Notes: generated by a model from the letters alone, not told the origin. A DNA stretch of 17,563 nt from Candidatus Rhabdochlamydia sp. (GCA_030043815.1 JASHWX010000091.1:1-17563); one strand, 5' to 3'. Counted from the first letter of the stretch, positions 1 to 7,757 are shown. Translations and numbers: made by a program.

Positions 1-368
1 TCCTTATTGGCAAGAGCGATGGCTTTTTTGGCTTCGATCGCAGCAAGTGTCGGAATGATCCCCAAACTCCCCGTCATTGCCGAGACGACCATGTCGACTT
101 CAGAGGCTATTGCGGCTTCTTTCAATCCTTCCATTCCTCCGACCACATGAAATTGGGGAAGCCGCTGTTGCAATTCACGGGCTTTTTCTTCATCGAACAC
201 CGCAATCACTTTCGGAGAAAACAGGTGCGCTTGGGCCTCGAGCAGATCGATCTGCGACTTGGCGGCAATGGCCACGACTTCAAAGTCATCGCTTAAATGG
301 CGGGCAATGCGAAGAGTATTTTGGCCGATCGACCCCGTGGAGCCGAGAATGGAAATTTTTTTTTTCAT
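1..368 (-). CDS. dxr: 1-deoxy-D-xylulose 5-phosphate reductoisomerase, N-terminal part (incomplete)
   Basis: Reductoisomerase of the non-mevalonate (MEP) isoprenoid pathway, converting DXP to MEP with NADPH in the cytoplasm. Only about 122 codons are in the window; the gene runs off the left edge with no stop. The protein starts MKKKISILGSTGSIGQNT, and GSTGSIG is the NADPH-binding loop typical of the family. The following Rossmann region (VVAIAAKSQ, VVSAMTGSLGIIPTLAAIEAKK, IALANK) also fits Dxr. It begins 4 bases after the ytgD stop, so it is probably the last visible gene of the mrp-ytg operon; dxr (CT071) also follows ytgD (CT070) in C. trachomatis. A run of ten A residues follows the ATG directly (codons 2 to 5). 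Identification is confident; NADPH use and metal dependence are family knowledge. Confidence 0.93.
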   Translation of the reverse strand, partial: MKKKISILGSTGSIGQNTLRIARHLSDDFEVVAIAAKSQIDLLEAQAHLFSPKVIAVFDEEKARELQQRLPQFHVVGGMEGLKEAAIASEVDMVVSAMTGSLGIIPTLAAIEAKKAIALANK

Positions 369-372
369 GGTG

Positions 373-1329
373 TTAAAGTTTACCAGGGATACGTCTAGGA
401 GTCAATAGTCCAAGAAAATATATGACCCCCAGAATGGTGGTTACAAGCCCAGATGTCGATACGGGAAGGTGGTAGATGGTGAGGAGGTGGCGGGCGAGGG
501 CGACGCTGACGAGGGAAGCCCCCGCCCCGATTGCGATCGCAAGTAAAATCACAGTTTTGAGGCGGTTGGAAAAGAGGCGCGCGGTCAAGGCAGGACCGAC
601 CAAGAAGGCTAGGACGAGCAGCACGCCGACGGCCCGAAAGGCGCCGATCACGGTCGCAGACGTCAAAACCATGAGCAAATAGCTAAAAAAAGGACTGGAA
701 AAACCTTGGGCATCGGCAAAAGGGGCATCAAAGGTCGTGAGTTTAAATTCTTTGAAAAATAACGCAATCACAATGAAATCAATCAAAGCGATCCAAAAAA
801 TGAGTACAATGTCATGCACGTGCAGGGCATCGACATTGCCCATGATCGCCTCGATGCCGATATGGGTATTGCGCGTGAATACCGTCACGAGGACGACGCC
901 CAGCGCAAATAAAGTGGTGAACACGAGCCCTGTGCTGGCGTCTTCTTGCAGTTTGAGAAGTGTGGTGAGCAACTGAGTCAAAAGCGTTGTGATCACCCCT
1001 GTGGAAAGCGCAGCAATCAGCATGACTTTGATGCTGATCACATGGCCATGCACCTCCGTGGAGGAGATAAACGGCGATAAAATGAGATACGCGACGACGA
1101 TGCCGAGCAAAATCGTATGGGAAAGGGAGTTTGCCAGCATGGTCATCTTTTTGAGCACCAAAAATGTGCCGATCAAAGCAGATGCGCAAGCGACGAGCAT
1201 TAAGACTAAAATCTGCACTTCATCGGAGGCAAGTTCCGGCAAACCGATCCGCCCCGTGATGAGCTCCCCCATCCGTTGAAAAAAAAGAACGAGGACCTGC
1301 CAAAAATTCTTGCCGAAGTAGGGATTCAT
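373..1329 (-). CDS. ytgD: Metal ABC transporter permease YtgD
   Basis: Inner-membrane permease of the ABC-3 (ZnuB/MntB/TroC-D) family, 318 residues, a normal length. Hydrophobic stretches begin near residue 40 and continue to the C-terminus, interrupted by short charged loops, consistent with 7 to 9 membrane helices. The loop after the first two helices contains LANSLSHTILLGIV, which matches the family signature (ALSHAxxPG-like) that contacts the ATPase. The start codon overlaps the ytgC stop as ATGA (1326-1329), implying translational coupling. It has no fused DNA-binding domain, unlike its partner YtgCR, so the two permeases would form an asymmetric pair. The substrate cannot be read from the sequence; iron, manganese or zinc are all possible, and iron is the assignment usually made in Chlamydia. 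Confidence 0.93.
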   Translation of the reverse strand: MNPYFGKNFWQVLVLFFQRMGELITGRIGLPELASDEVQILVLMLVACASALIGTFLVLKKMTMLANSLSHTILLGIVVAYLILSPFISSTEVHGHVISIKVMLIAALSTGVITTLLTQLLTTLLKLQEDASTGLVFTTLFALGVVLVTVFTRNTHIGIEAIMGNVDALHVHDIVLIFWIALIDFIVIALFFKEFKLTTFDAPFADAQGFSSPFFSYLLMVLTSATVIGAFRAVGVLLVLAFLVGPALTARLFSNRLKTVILLAIAIGAGASLVSVALARHLLTIYHLPVSTSGLVTTILGVIYFLGLLTPRRIPGKL

Positions 1330-2615
1330 AGAGTCTTCTCCTTCGGCGGGATCGGCTGCGCGTGAGGGTCGTGTTTGGGGTGGCCGAGCAGCTCTTCGAG
1401 CTCTTTTTCCAATTCGGGGGTGATGATGTGCTCCATCTCTTCCGCGCTGCGGTGGACCTTCTCCACGCCTTGTCCAATGTGGACGAGGTACACCTCCCAG
1501 AGGCGATGCAAGCGGACGATATGCGCCGCTTTGAGGCGGCCGTCTTGGGTCAGTCGGACTTTAGGATGGGTAACAATCCATCCCTGCCGTTTAAGGCGGC
1601 GGAGCAGCGCGCGGGATTTTAAATGTTTCATTGCTTCCGCGCTCGCCTCCCCTCCTTGGCGCCATAAAAATTTCAACAGATTTTCTTCGAGGCGCTGCTT
1701 GCGAAAACGGAAAATGCGCACCCAGCGGCTGAGCAACCCGTTTTGAGGCGCAAATAAAAGAGCGGAAATGCAGATCGCCGCTGCGGTGAGCAAAATCATC
1801 GGGCCGGTGGGCAAAGAAAATTTCCAATTTCCCCATGCAGGCATTTCGACAGACAAATAGTTCCCTAAAAAGCCGCTGAAAGCCCCAATGCATGCTGCCC
1901 AAACAAGGACGATCCCAAATCGATTGCTGAATTGACGGGCGGCAACGGCAGGAGCGATCAACATGCCGGCCATCAAGACAACGCCCACGCTGCGAATTCC
2001 GATCACGATCGCTAAGACGAGGAGAAGAAACAGCAATGTATCGATCCACGGGATCGGAACGCCGACAGTTTTCGAAAAATCCCTGTCAAAGACCGCCATT
2101 TGAATTTGACGGTAGAGCAAAAATAAAGAGAGCAGGAGCATGAGCGATAACACGGCATAGATCGCGACGTGGATGTTGATCATTGTCGCCGCTTGGCCGT
2201 ATAAAAAAATCTGCACTGTTTTGTACCAAAGCGCATAGGAAAACTGGATACGGCTTGCGGCGAGAACGCCGATGCCGAAGAACACAGAGAGGACAAAACA
2301 GAGCGCGGCATCATTTTTGACTTTGAACTTGCGCTCCATCTTCTCGATAGCCCACAATCCAAGAAGAGATGTGATGAACGCGCCCGCTAAAATCGCGATG
2401 GCGGCACCATCAGAGGATTCCGGAAAAAATACCGCCATGAAAAAGACGCTTAAGACAACGCCGGGATAGGCTGCATGCGACAGCGCTTCTCCGAGCAGCG
2501 AGCGCTTGCGCAAAAACACGATCACACCGACAAGGGCGGACGACAAGCACATCAGCATGCTGCCGATCGTGGGAGCTTGGAGGACGGGATCTGTAAAATA
2601 ATGCAAAGGGCTCAT
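1326..2615 (-). CDS. ytgC: Metal ABC permease fused to DtxR/MntR-like repressor (YtgC-YtgR)
   Basis: A 429-residue fusion. Residues 1-290 are an ABC-3 permease with the conserved loop LLGEALSHAAYPGVVLS (about 41-56) and multiple hydrophobic segments. Residues 300-429 are a soluble DtxR/MntR-type module: a winged-helix region at 308-362, then RLHRLWEVYLVH (H370), then AEEMEHIITPELEKEL with E392, E395 and H396, which line up with the metal ligands of MntR, and the family ending LGHPKHDPHAQPIP. In C. trachomatis the equivalent CT069 is cleaved to release the repressor YtgR, which controls the ytg operon with iron; the same architecture here suggests the same logic. By rough alignment one of the two N-terminal MntR ligands looks absent (L314), so metal specificity may differ. 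It overlaps ytgB by ATGA at 2612-2615 and ytgD at 1326-1329. Confidence 0.94.
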   Translation of the reverse strand: MSPLHYFTDPVLQAPTIGSMLMCLSSALVGVIVFLRKRSLLGEALSHAAYPGVVLSVFFMAVFFPESSDGAAIAILAGAFITSLLGLWAIEKMERKFKVKNDAALCFVLSVFFGIGVLAASRIQFSYALWYKTVQIFLYGQAATMINIHVAIYAVLSLMLLLSLFLLYRQIQMAVFDRDFSKTVGVPIPWIDTLLFLLLVLAIVIGIRSVGVVLMAGMLIAPAVAARQFSNRFGIVLVWAACIGAFSGFLGNYLSVEMPAWGNWKFSLPTGPMILLTAAAICISALLFAPQNGLLSRWVRIFRFRKQRLEENLLKFLWRQGGEASAEAMKHLKSRALLRRLKRQGWIVTHPKVRLTQDGRLKAAHIVRLHRLWEVYLVHIGQGVEKVHRSAEEMEHIITPELEKELEELLGHPKHDPHAQPIPPKEKTL

Positions 2616-3382
2616 TTTATCCCGGAAGTCTTATTCTGCACGAGCTTTGCCGCCTCATCGAGCAGACCGCTCGTGCGTCCGTAGGTGCGCAAGATCGTTT
2701 CGGAATGAAATACGTCAGAGACAGGGCCGCTTGCAATGAGGCAGGTGTTCAGCATGATCACCCAGTCAAAATAAGCGTCGACACTCGTCAAGTCATGATG
2801 GACGACGAGCAGCGTCTTCCCTTGCACTTTAAGGCTGTCCATGAGTGCGATGATGGCCTTTTCAGTCGCCATGTCGACGCCGGCAAAGGGTTCGTCCATG
2901 AGATATAGATCCGCGTCTTGCAACAGTGCGCGGGCAATGAAGAGGCGCTGCTGCTGTCCTCCGGAAAGCTGGCTGATCTGCCGATCGGCAAAGGGAAGCA
3001 TCCCCACCAAATCGAGGGCATGCCTTGCCGCTTCTTTGTCGGCCGCCTTCGGCCATTTGAAAAGGCCAAGTTTTCCATAACGGCCCATCAAGACCACTTC
3101 AAATGCGGTAATCGGAAAATCCCAATCGACAGAGGTGCGCTGCGGGACATAGGCGATGCGATGGCGCGCTTTTTTGTATGGAACGCCAAAAAATTCAATA
3201 TGCCCAGACAAAGGACGCACCATTTCAAGAAGCGATTTGAGCAAGGTGCTCTTGCCCGCACCATTCGGACCTATGATGCCGACAAGTTTTCCTTCGGGAA
3301 TTTCAAAGTGGACATCCCATAGGACAGGAGTTTTATCGTAGTTGACGCTGAGCTGCTCGACTTTGATGGCGCACTTGCTCAT
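2612..3382 (-). CDS. ytgB: Metal ABC transporter ATPase YtgB
   Basis: Cytoplasmic ATPase that powers the YtgC/YtgD permease pair. From the start chosen here (256 residues): Walker A GPNGAGKST at about 38-46, Q-loop in YVPQRTSVDWDFP, signature LSGGQQQR at about 139-146, Walker B LYLMDEPFAG at about 159-168 and switch histidine in VVHHDL. The VDWDFP segment after the Q-loop is typical of Mn/Zn/Fe (ZnuC/MntA-like) transporters. The open frame extends two codons upstream to a GTG, but I prefer the ATG at 3382. It is preceded by GAGG seven bases upstream and overlaps the ytgA stop as ATGA (3379-3382), like the other junctions in this operon. All catalytic motifs are intact. Confidence 0.95.
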   Translation of the reverse strand: MSKCAIKVEQLSVNYDKTPVLWDVHFEIPEGKLVGIIGPNGAGKSTLLKSLLEMVRPLSGHIEFFGVPYKKARHRIAYVPQRTSVDWDFPITAFEVVLMGRYGKLGLFKWPKAADKEAARHALDLVGMLPFADRQISQLSGGQQQRLFIARALLQDADLYLMDEPFAGVDMATEKAIIALMDSLKVQGKTLLVVHHDLTSVDAYFDWVIMLNTCLIASGPVSDVFHSETILRTYGRTSGLLDEAAKLVQNKTSGIK

Positions 3383-4308
3383 TTCCACGCCTCGATTAAG
3401 ACATGAGCATCGTGCTCGACCATGTTCAAATACGAGTCTATATTCCCCATCGCATCGGCATAAAGATCATCTTGGGAGATGGCGACGTTAAGCCCTTTTT
3501 TCGCACAGGCGTTGATCACTTTTTTCAGTGAATCGCGGCTGACATTCGATTCGGGAAACACCACTTTCACCTGATATCGCAACAGATAATTGATAGTTTG
3601 CTGGATATCTGCTGTGCTTAACTGGCCTTCGGGTGCAAGGCCCTCCGGTGCATTGACCCGCTCTCTCCATTCTCCATCAGGAGTTGCGAGATAAGCCCGC
3701 GTGAAATAATTAAACGCGTCATGGCTCGTGACGAGATACCGCTTTTCTTGCGGCACGCTCTGGAGCTCGCTGTAGATGCGTTTGTGCGCGGCAAGCATCG
3801 CCTCGCGCATCACTTGCCCGTTCTTCTCATAATACTCTTTTCCTTCAGGGTCTATTTTCGACAGCTCGATCACAATCGGGCGGATGATCTGGCTCCAAAG
3901 CGCGATGTCCATCCACACATGGGGATCGACCTGCCCCCCGACGCACACCAGCAGGTTGGCGGGCATTTGCCTGCCGAGATCGATAGCATTCGCATGGTTT
4001 TCGAGCTGGTAGCGCAAACTGGCCCCGTGCTCTAAACCCAGCCCATTGTAAAAGATCGCTTGGGCCATTGAGAATTTTTCATCGTCGCCTTTGACAAGCT
4101 CATAACTGTGAGGATCGATTTCTCCATTGATCAAAGAAATATGGTCGATCCGTTCTTTGCCAATCCGTCCCACGATATCATCGATCATTGCCGTCGTAGA
4201 GAGCACCTTCACCTTTCCATTCGGCTGCGCCCAAACCTCTGTGAAGTGAGACGGGCGCGGCGGCGAGCACGCAGCGAATAGAAGACAATAAATAAAAACA
4301 AACTTCAT
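3379..4308 (-). CDS. ytgA: Metal-binding lipoprotein of ABC transporter YtgA
   Basis: Substrate-binding protein of the cluster A-1 (ZnuA/TroA/MntC) family that delivers metal to YtgCD from outside the inner membrane. The chosen ATG gives 309 residues starting MKFVFIYCLLFAACSPP, a short lipoprotein signal with acylation expected at Cys14. Expected metal ligands are H67 (DPHSYE), H130 (DPHVWMD), H196 (TSHDAF) and D285 (YADAMG). The acidic/His-rich linker common in ZnuA is missing, which argues against a zinc-only transporter. The frame stays open 49 codons upstream, but that extension is basic, lacks a signal, and would overlap mrp by about 150 bases. The chosen ATG overlaps the mrp stop as ATGA (4305-4308). 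Family assignment is firm; metal identity is inferred from the chlamydial orthologue. Confidence 0.94.
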   Translation of the reverse strand: MKFVFIYCLLFAACSPPRPSHFTEVWAQPNGKVKVLSTTAMIDDIVGRIGKERIDHISLINGEIDPHSYELVKGDDEKFSMAQAIFYNGLGLEHGASLRYQLENHANAIDLGRQMPANLLVCVGGQVDPHVWMDIALWSQIIRPIVIELSKIDPEGKEYYEKNGQVMREAMLAAHKRIYSELQSVPQEKRYLVTSHDAFNYFTRAYLATPDGEWRERVNAPEGLAPEGQLSTADIQQTINYLLRYQVKVVFPESNVSRDSLKKVINACAKKGLNVAISQDDLYADAMGNIDSYLNMVEHDAHVLIEAWK

Positions 4309-5321
4309 GACTTCCTTAAAACTGAAATGGGATAAATTCCCTTCGAGCAGCCAGAGCTGAACGTGATTTTTAACGCGTAGTTTCCTACATTTTCGATGCG
4401 GATCCCTTCCACATCCTCTTTTACGTGCGGCCGATTTTCGCTGCACGCCGCGCAATTGCAGCAGCGCTGCAATTCCTTAAAAACATAAGAGAAGAGTTTA
4501 CCATCTGTCCATTCAATAGTAAACCCATGGCGATGATTTTGATGAATCTCCTTGATCTCCACCCCTTTCAACTTGTCAAAAGCCCCTAGCTGCTCTTCGA
4601 CAAGCCCCCCGATCCGAGCAAAATTTTCTTGAACGAGAGGCAGCCCCTCATCACATGCACGGCTGATCTCTGCATCAATGGGGACAGCGCCTAAGAAAAA
4701 CAGGCCGTTTTGATGGGCAAAACGCTCGCCGCCCCCTTTGCCGAAGGGATAAATTTTTTGATCGCCGAATGCGCAGTAGCTCATGTTCTCGACAAGCCCC
4801 GCAATCGGCACTTTCATGTGGCGGAACATCGCCATTGTCTTGGCGACATCCAGCAAAGCAATTTCTTGAGGCGTCGTCACTAGCACAGCCCCTGAGATCG
4901 CCGCTTCCTGCATTAACGTCAGATGGATGTCCCCGGTGCCTGGCGGAAAGTCGATGATTAAATAGTCGAGCTTTCCCCAATCGACAGAATGGATGAATTG
5001 CTTAACGATCCCATTGACGATGGGCGCGCGTACAGAGGCCGCTTCCCCTTCTTTTAGGAAGTAGGCCATTGAAATTAATTTTATTTTAGAAGATTGCGCG
5101 GGGATGATCCGGTCATCCAACGACGAAGGAGGCACTTCTTCCGGCAGCATTTTTTGCATGGAAGGGCCGTAAATGTCCGCATCCATCAACCCGACATGAC
5201 ACCCCTTATTGGCATAATAACGGGCTAAATGAAGCGATAATGTCGACTTGCCTACTCCCCCCTTGCCGGCGGCGACGGCAACAACTTTGGAAATGTTCGA
5301 AAAAGAATTCATTTCTACCAT
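4305..5321 (-). CDS. mrp: Mrp/ApbC-type Fe-S cluster carrier ATPase with C-terminal DUF971 domain (HCF101-like)
   Basis: A 338-residue P-loop ATPase of the Mrp/NBP35/ApbC group, which carries Fe-S clusters to apoproteins. Deviant Walker A AAGKGGVGKST at about 17-27, switch I DADIYGPSMQKML at 48-59 and DFPPGTGDIHL at 124-134 are all present. Two features are unusual. First, the bacterial Mrp Cys-x-x-Cys after ENMSY is missing: the sequence is ENMSYCAFGDQKIYPFGKGGG, with one cysteine. Second, residues about 265-338 form a DUF971 domain (IEWTDGK, then RCCNCAAC, then NVGNYALKI and GIYPISVLR). The N-terminal DUF59 domain of many Mrp proteins is absent. P-loop plus DUF971 with the YPFGKG variant resembles plant HCF101. 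It heads the ytg-dxr operon with an ATGA overlap to ytgA. The start could be the ATG at 5321 or 5312; neither has a clear Shine-Dalgarno. Confidence 0.9.
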   Translation of the reverse strand: MVEMNSFSNISKVVAVAAGKGGVGKSTLSLHLARYYANKGCHVGLMDADIYGPSMQKMLPEEVPPSSLDDRIIPAQSSKIKLISMAYFLKEGEAASVRAPIVNGIVKQFIHSVDWGKLDYLIIDFPPGTGDIHLTLMQEAAISGAVLVTTPQEIALLDVAKTMAMFRHMKVPIAGLVENMSYCAFGDQKIYPFGKGGGERFAHQNGLFFLGAVPIDAEISRACDEGLPLVQENFARIGGLVEEQLGAFDKLKGVEIKEIHQNHRHGFTIEWTDGKLFSYVFKELQRCCNCAACSENRPHVKEDVEGIRIENVGNYALKITFSSGCSKGIYPISVLRKS

Positions 5322-5535
5322 TAAATGGCACCGCTTAATTTTTTGGTATAAAATTAATATTTAACAACTCTCTCGTTTAATGTTTTTTTCTCTATGAGAA
5401 AACAATCAATCAGAAAAGATCATTGCAAATAAAATCAGGATAAGTTAAATCAACTGAACAACATTTAAGAAAAATGGGGTTTTACCTAGAATCTCATTAA
5501 GTTCTTTTTTTTATAAACCCATGTGAGGAAAAACA
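5322..5535. promoter_or_regulatory. AT-rich divergent intergenic region between mrp operon and the 5536 gene
   Basis: This 214-bp spacer separates divergently transcribed units and must hold the promoters of both. On the plus strand two weak candidates exist: TTGCAA (5423-5428), 16 bases, TTAAAT (5445-5450); and TTTAAG (5464-5469), 17 bases, TAGAAT (5487-5492). On the minus strand I see no convincing -35/-10 pair. AT-rich TTAA-containing sequence around 5341-5363 could be an operator for the YtgR-like repressor, but no clean palindrome is visible. A short hairpin TTTTCTC-TAT-GAGAAAA lies at 5386-5402. No small gene is apparent. Confidence 0.45.
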
Positions 5536-6054
5536 ATGGAAAAGACAAAAAACCTTCGCGAAATCGAAGAAGTGATTGCAAAAGCGATTAAAAAAGTAAA
5601 TGGAAGGAAAGAAAATGATTTGTGCAAATATCTTCCCATGTCAACTGGAGGATATATGCATCATTTTACTTTGCGTAAAATGAAAAATAGACAACCTTCT
5701 GAGTTAAGTTCTTTAATTGAAAAATTCATCATTAACACTGAAAAACCTGCGGTCGTCGCCCCCAAACAAAGAGCAGCTAGAGGCTCACGCAAACGCCGCG
5801 ACCAAGTTACATTCACCCGCAATCAATTAGAAAGAATGCTCAACATCGCCCGTCTCGCAGGAGATAAAGAAATGGTTTCTATCCTCTCCCCCAAAAAATC
5901 TCTTGCTACATGTAAAAGAGAATTGATTGCTTCTATCCGCCATGGCCGCGTCGAACCAGAACTCTGGAATGCTTATGTCGAATCCCTCAATGCCAGCCAA
6001 ATCGGCAATTCAATGATCAATGAGATGATTTCCGCGCTTTCAAATCATAAATAA
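5536..6054 (+). CDS. Uncharacterised basic protein at the CT066 position
   Basis: I do not recognise a family for this 172-residue protein. It is hydrophilic and basic, with no signal peptide or membrane segment. The N-terminal 65 residues look helical (LREIEEVIAKAIKKVN, then SSLIEKFII). A short Lys/Arg-rich linker follows (KQRAARGSRKRRDQ, about 76-89), and a second predicted helical block runs from about 95 to the end. Such a charged linker between helical parts could suggest nucleic-acid binding, but no motif proves it. GAGG at 5525-5528, seven bases before the ATG, supports the start. Its place between the ytg transporter and the ATP/ADP translocase matches C. trachomatis CT066, so orthology is suggested by position only. 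A strong terminator follows, so it is probably monocistronic. Confidence 0.8.
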   Translation: MEKTKNLREIEEVIAKAIKKVNGRKENDLCKYLPMSTGGYMHHFTLRKMKNRQPSELSSLIEKFIINTEKPAVVAPKQRAARGSRKRRDQVTFTRNQLERMLNIARLAGDKEMVSILSPKKSLATCKRELIASIRHGRVEPELWNAYVESLNASQIGNSMINEMISALSNHK

Positions 6055-6066
6055 ATTTCTTCAACC

Positions 6067-6093
6067 GAGCCCGCATTCTCAGCGGGCTCTTTT
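6067..6093 (+). terminator. Rho-independent terminator of the 5536 gene
   Basis: A perfect 8-bp GC-rich stem, GAGCCCGC (6067-6074) and GCGGGCTC (6082-6089), with a 7-base loop is followed directly by TTTT. It lies 12 bases after the stop codon and ends transcription before the translocase promoter. Confidence 0.9.
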
Positions 6094-6096
6094 CCC

Positions 6097-6124
6097 TTGA
6101 AAATAAATAAAAATCAGCTAAAAT
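6097..6124 (+). promoter_or_regulatory. Sigma-70-type promoter of the ATP/ADP translocase gene
   Basis: TTGAAA (6097-6102), 16 bases, TAAAAT (6119-6124) is close to the housekeeping consensus. It sits directly after the terminator of the preceding gene and about 55 bases before the translocase ATG, predicting a leader of roughly 48 bases. Confidence 0.65.
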
Positions 6125-6178
6125 TCTTAGGTTTGAGGTCAAGTTACCTAAACAAACCTGTTTAAAGGAACAAAAACA

Positions 6179-7744
6179 ATGTCTGAAACCAAGAAAGCCG
6201 AATTTGGCAGATGGCGGTCCTTCTTTTGGCCTGTCCATAATTTCGAGCTTAAAAAGCTCCTGCCGATGTTTTTCCTTTTCTTCTTTATCAACTTCAACTA
6301 CACCATCTTAAGGGACACTAAAGACGCATTGATAGTGACTGCTCCTGGCTCCGGCGCGGAAGCGATCCCCTTTTTGAAAGTGTGGGGAGTGCTACCGATC
6401 GCCGTGATCTTCATGGTGGTTTATTCCAAATTGAGCAACATCTTCAGTAAACAGAAGCTGTTTTACTCCACCATTGGATTTTTCATTGCCTTCTTTGCAA
6501 TATTCGTACTGCTCCTGTATCCCAACCGCGATGTGCTGCATCCGACAGCAGCAGCTGATGCCATTCAGGAATTTCTCCCTGCAGGCTTTTCAGGCTTGGT
6601 CGCATTGATCAGAAACTGGACCTATGCCCTTTTCTATGTCATGTCAGAGCTTTGGGGCAGCGTTGCGATTTCTCTGCTCTTCTGGGGCTTTGCCAACGAC
6701 ACGACGAAAATCGGCGAATCCAAGCGCTTCTATGCCCTGTTCGGCGTTGGCGCTAATATCGCTATGTGGTTCTCTGGATTTGCAATCATCATGTTCTCCG
6801 ACATCCGCAGCAAAATCCCCGCCGGCATCGACGCTTGGGGGATCACGCTCAACTGGATGGTCGCCATGGTCTTTGTCTCCGGCTTGATCATCATGGGAAT
6901 CTACTGGTGGATCAATAGAAATGTCTTAACAGACACACGCTTCTACGACCCTTCAGAAATGCAGCGCGTCAAGAAGGAAAAACCCAAAATGTCCCTCAAA
7001 GAGAGCTTCTTGTATTTAGCCCGTTCCAAATATATCCTTTGCTTGGCCATCCTCGTCATCGGTTACGGGATCGCCATCAACCTCGTGGAAGTCACCTGGA
7101 AAGGACAGCTCAAACTGCAATATCCTAACCCCAACGACTACCAAACGTTCATGGGATATTTCTCCTTGATTACAGGAACAGCGACGATCTTGATGATGCT
7201 CTTTGTCGGAGGTAACGTCATCCGCCGCTTCGGCTGGAGAACGGGCGCGTTGATTACGCCTGTCGTCCTCCTCATCACCGGCGTTGGCTTCTTCACATTC
7301 GTCATCTTTAGAGACTATCTGTCGGCGCTCATCGCAATGTTCGGCACGACGCCGCTCATGCTCGCTGTTGTCTTTGGCACAGCACAAAACGTCATGAGTA
7401 AATCGTCCAAGTATTCCTTGTTCGACCCGACAAAAGAAATGGCCTACATTCCGCTTGACCAAGAATCCAAGGTCAAAGGTAAAGCAGCCATCGACGTCGT
7501 CGGCGCCCGTCTGGGAAAATCCGGCGGTTCTTTGGTCCAGCAAGGCTTGATCATCGCCTGCGGTTCTTTAGGAGCAATCACTCCTTATGTCGCAGGGATC
7601 TTGTTCCTGATCATATTTGCTTGGATCTATTCGGCCAACTCGCTCAGCAGACGGTTCGCTAAACTCAATGCTGAAAAAGAACAGCAAGCAAAAGCTGCAA
7701 CTGCAGCTCGCGAGAGCCCCGTCGAGCAAGGCGTCACCAGCTAA
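6179..7744 (+). CDS. npt1: ATP/ADP translocase (plastid/chlamydia NTT family)
   Basis: Inner-membrane nucleotide transporter that exchanges host ATP for bacterial ADP, the hallmark of energy parasitism in chlamydiae and rickettsiae. The 521-residue length and about 12 hydrophobic helices match the family. Residues equivalent to the functionally important charged positions of plant NTT1 are present: K48 in RDTKDAL, E157 in SELWGS, E304 in NLVEVTWK and K447 in LGKSGG. Their conservation favours true ATP/ADP exchange over the other nucleotide specificities found in paralogues, although biochemistry would be needed to exclude these. AAAGGAA at 6164-6170, eight bases before the ATG, is a good ribosome-binding site. 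Its place before lepA corresponds to adt_1 (CT065) in C. trachomatis. The C-terminus ends in a charged, alanine-rich tail. Confidence 0.95.
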   Translation: MSETKKAEFGRWRSFFWPVHNFELKKLLPMFFLFFFINFNYTILRDTKDALIVTAPGSGAEAIPFLKVWGVLPIAVIFMVVYSKLSNIFSKQKLFYSTIGFFIAFFAIFVLLLYPNRDVLHPTAAADAIQEFLPAGFSGLVALIRNWTYALFYVMSELWGSVAISLLFWGFANDTTKIGESKRFYALFGVGANIAMWFSGFAIIMFSDIRSKIPAGIDAWGITLNWMVAMVFVSGLIIMGIYWWINRNVLTDTRFYDPSEMQRVKKEKPKMSLKESFLYLARSKYILCLAILVIGYGIAINLVEVTWKGQLKLQYPNPNDYQTFMGYFSLITGTATILMMLFVGGNVIRRFGWRTGALITPVVLLITGVGFFTFVIFRDYLSALIAMFGTTPLMLAVVFGTAQNVMSKSSKYSLFDPTKEMAYIPLDQESKVKGKAAIDVVGARLGKSGGSLVQQGLIIACGSLGAITPYVAGILFLIIFAWIYSANSLSRRFAKLNAEKEQQAKAATAARESPVEQGVTS

Positions 7745-7757
7745 GCTTTGTCCGGAT

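Noticed and set aside
4309..4455. Longer ytgA frame with 49 extra N-terminal residues
   Set aside because: The extension overlaps mrp, is highly basic and would bury the lipoprotein signal; the ATG at 4308 gives a lipobox and an ATGA overlap like the other junctions.
7016..7543. 175-codon minus-strand frame inside the translocase gene
   Set aside because: It is fully antisense to a well-conserved transporter, its protein is rich in Asp, Glu and Arg without any recognisable motif, and it has no start signals.
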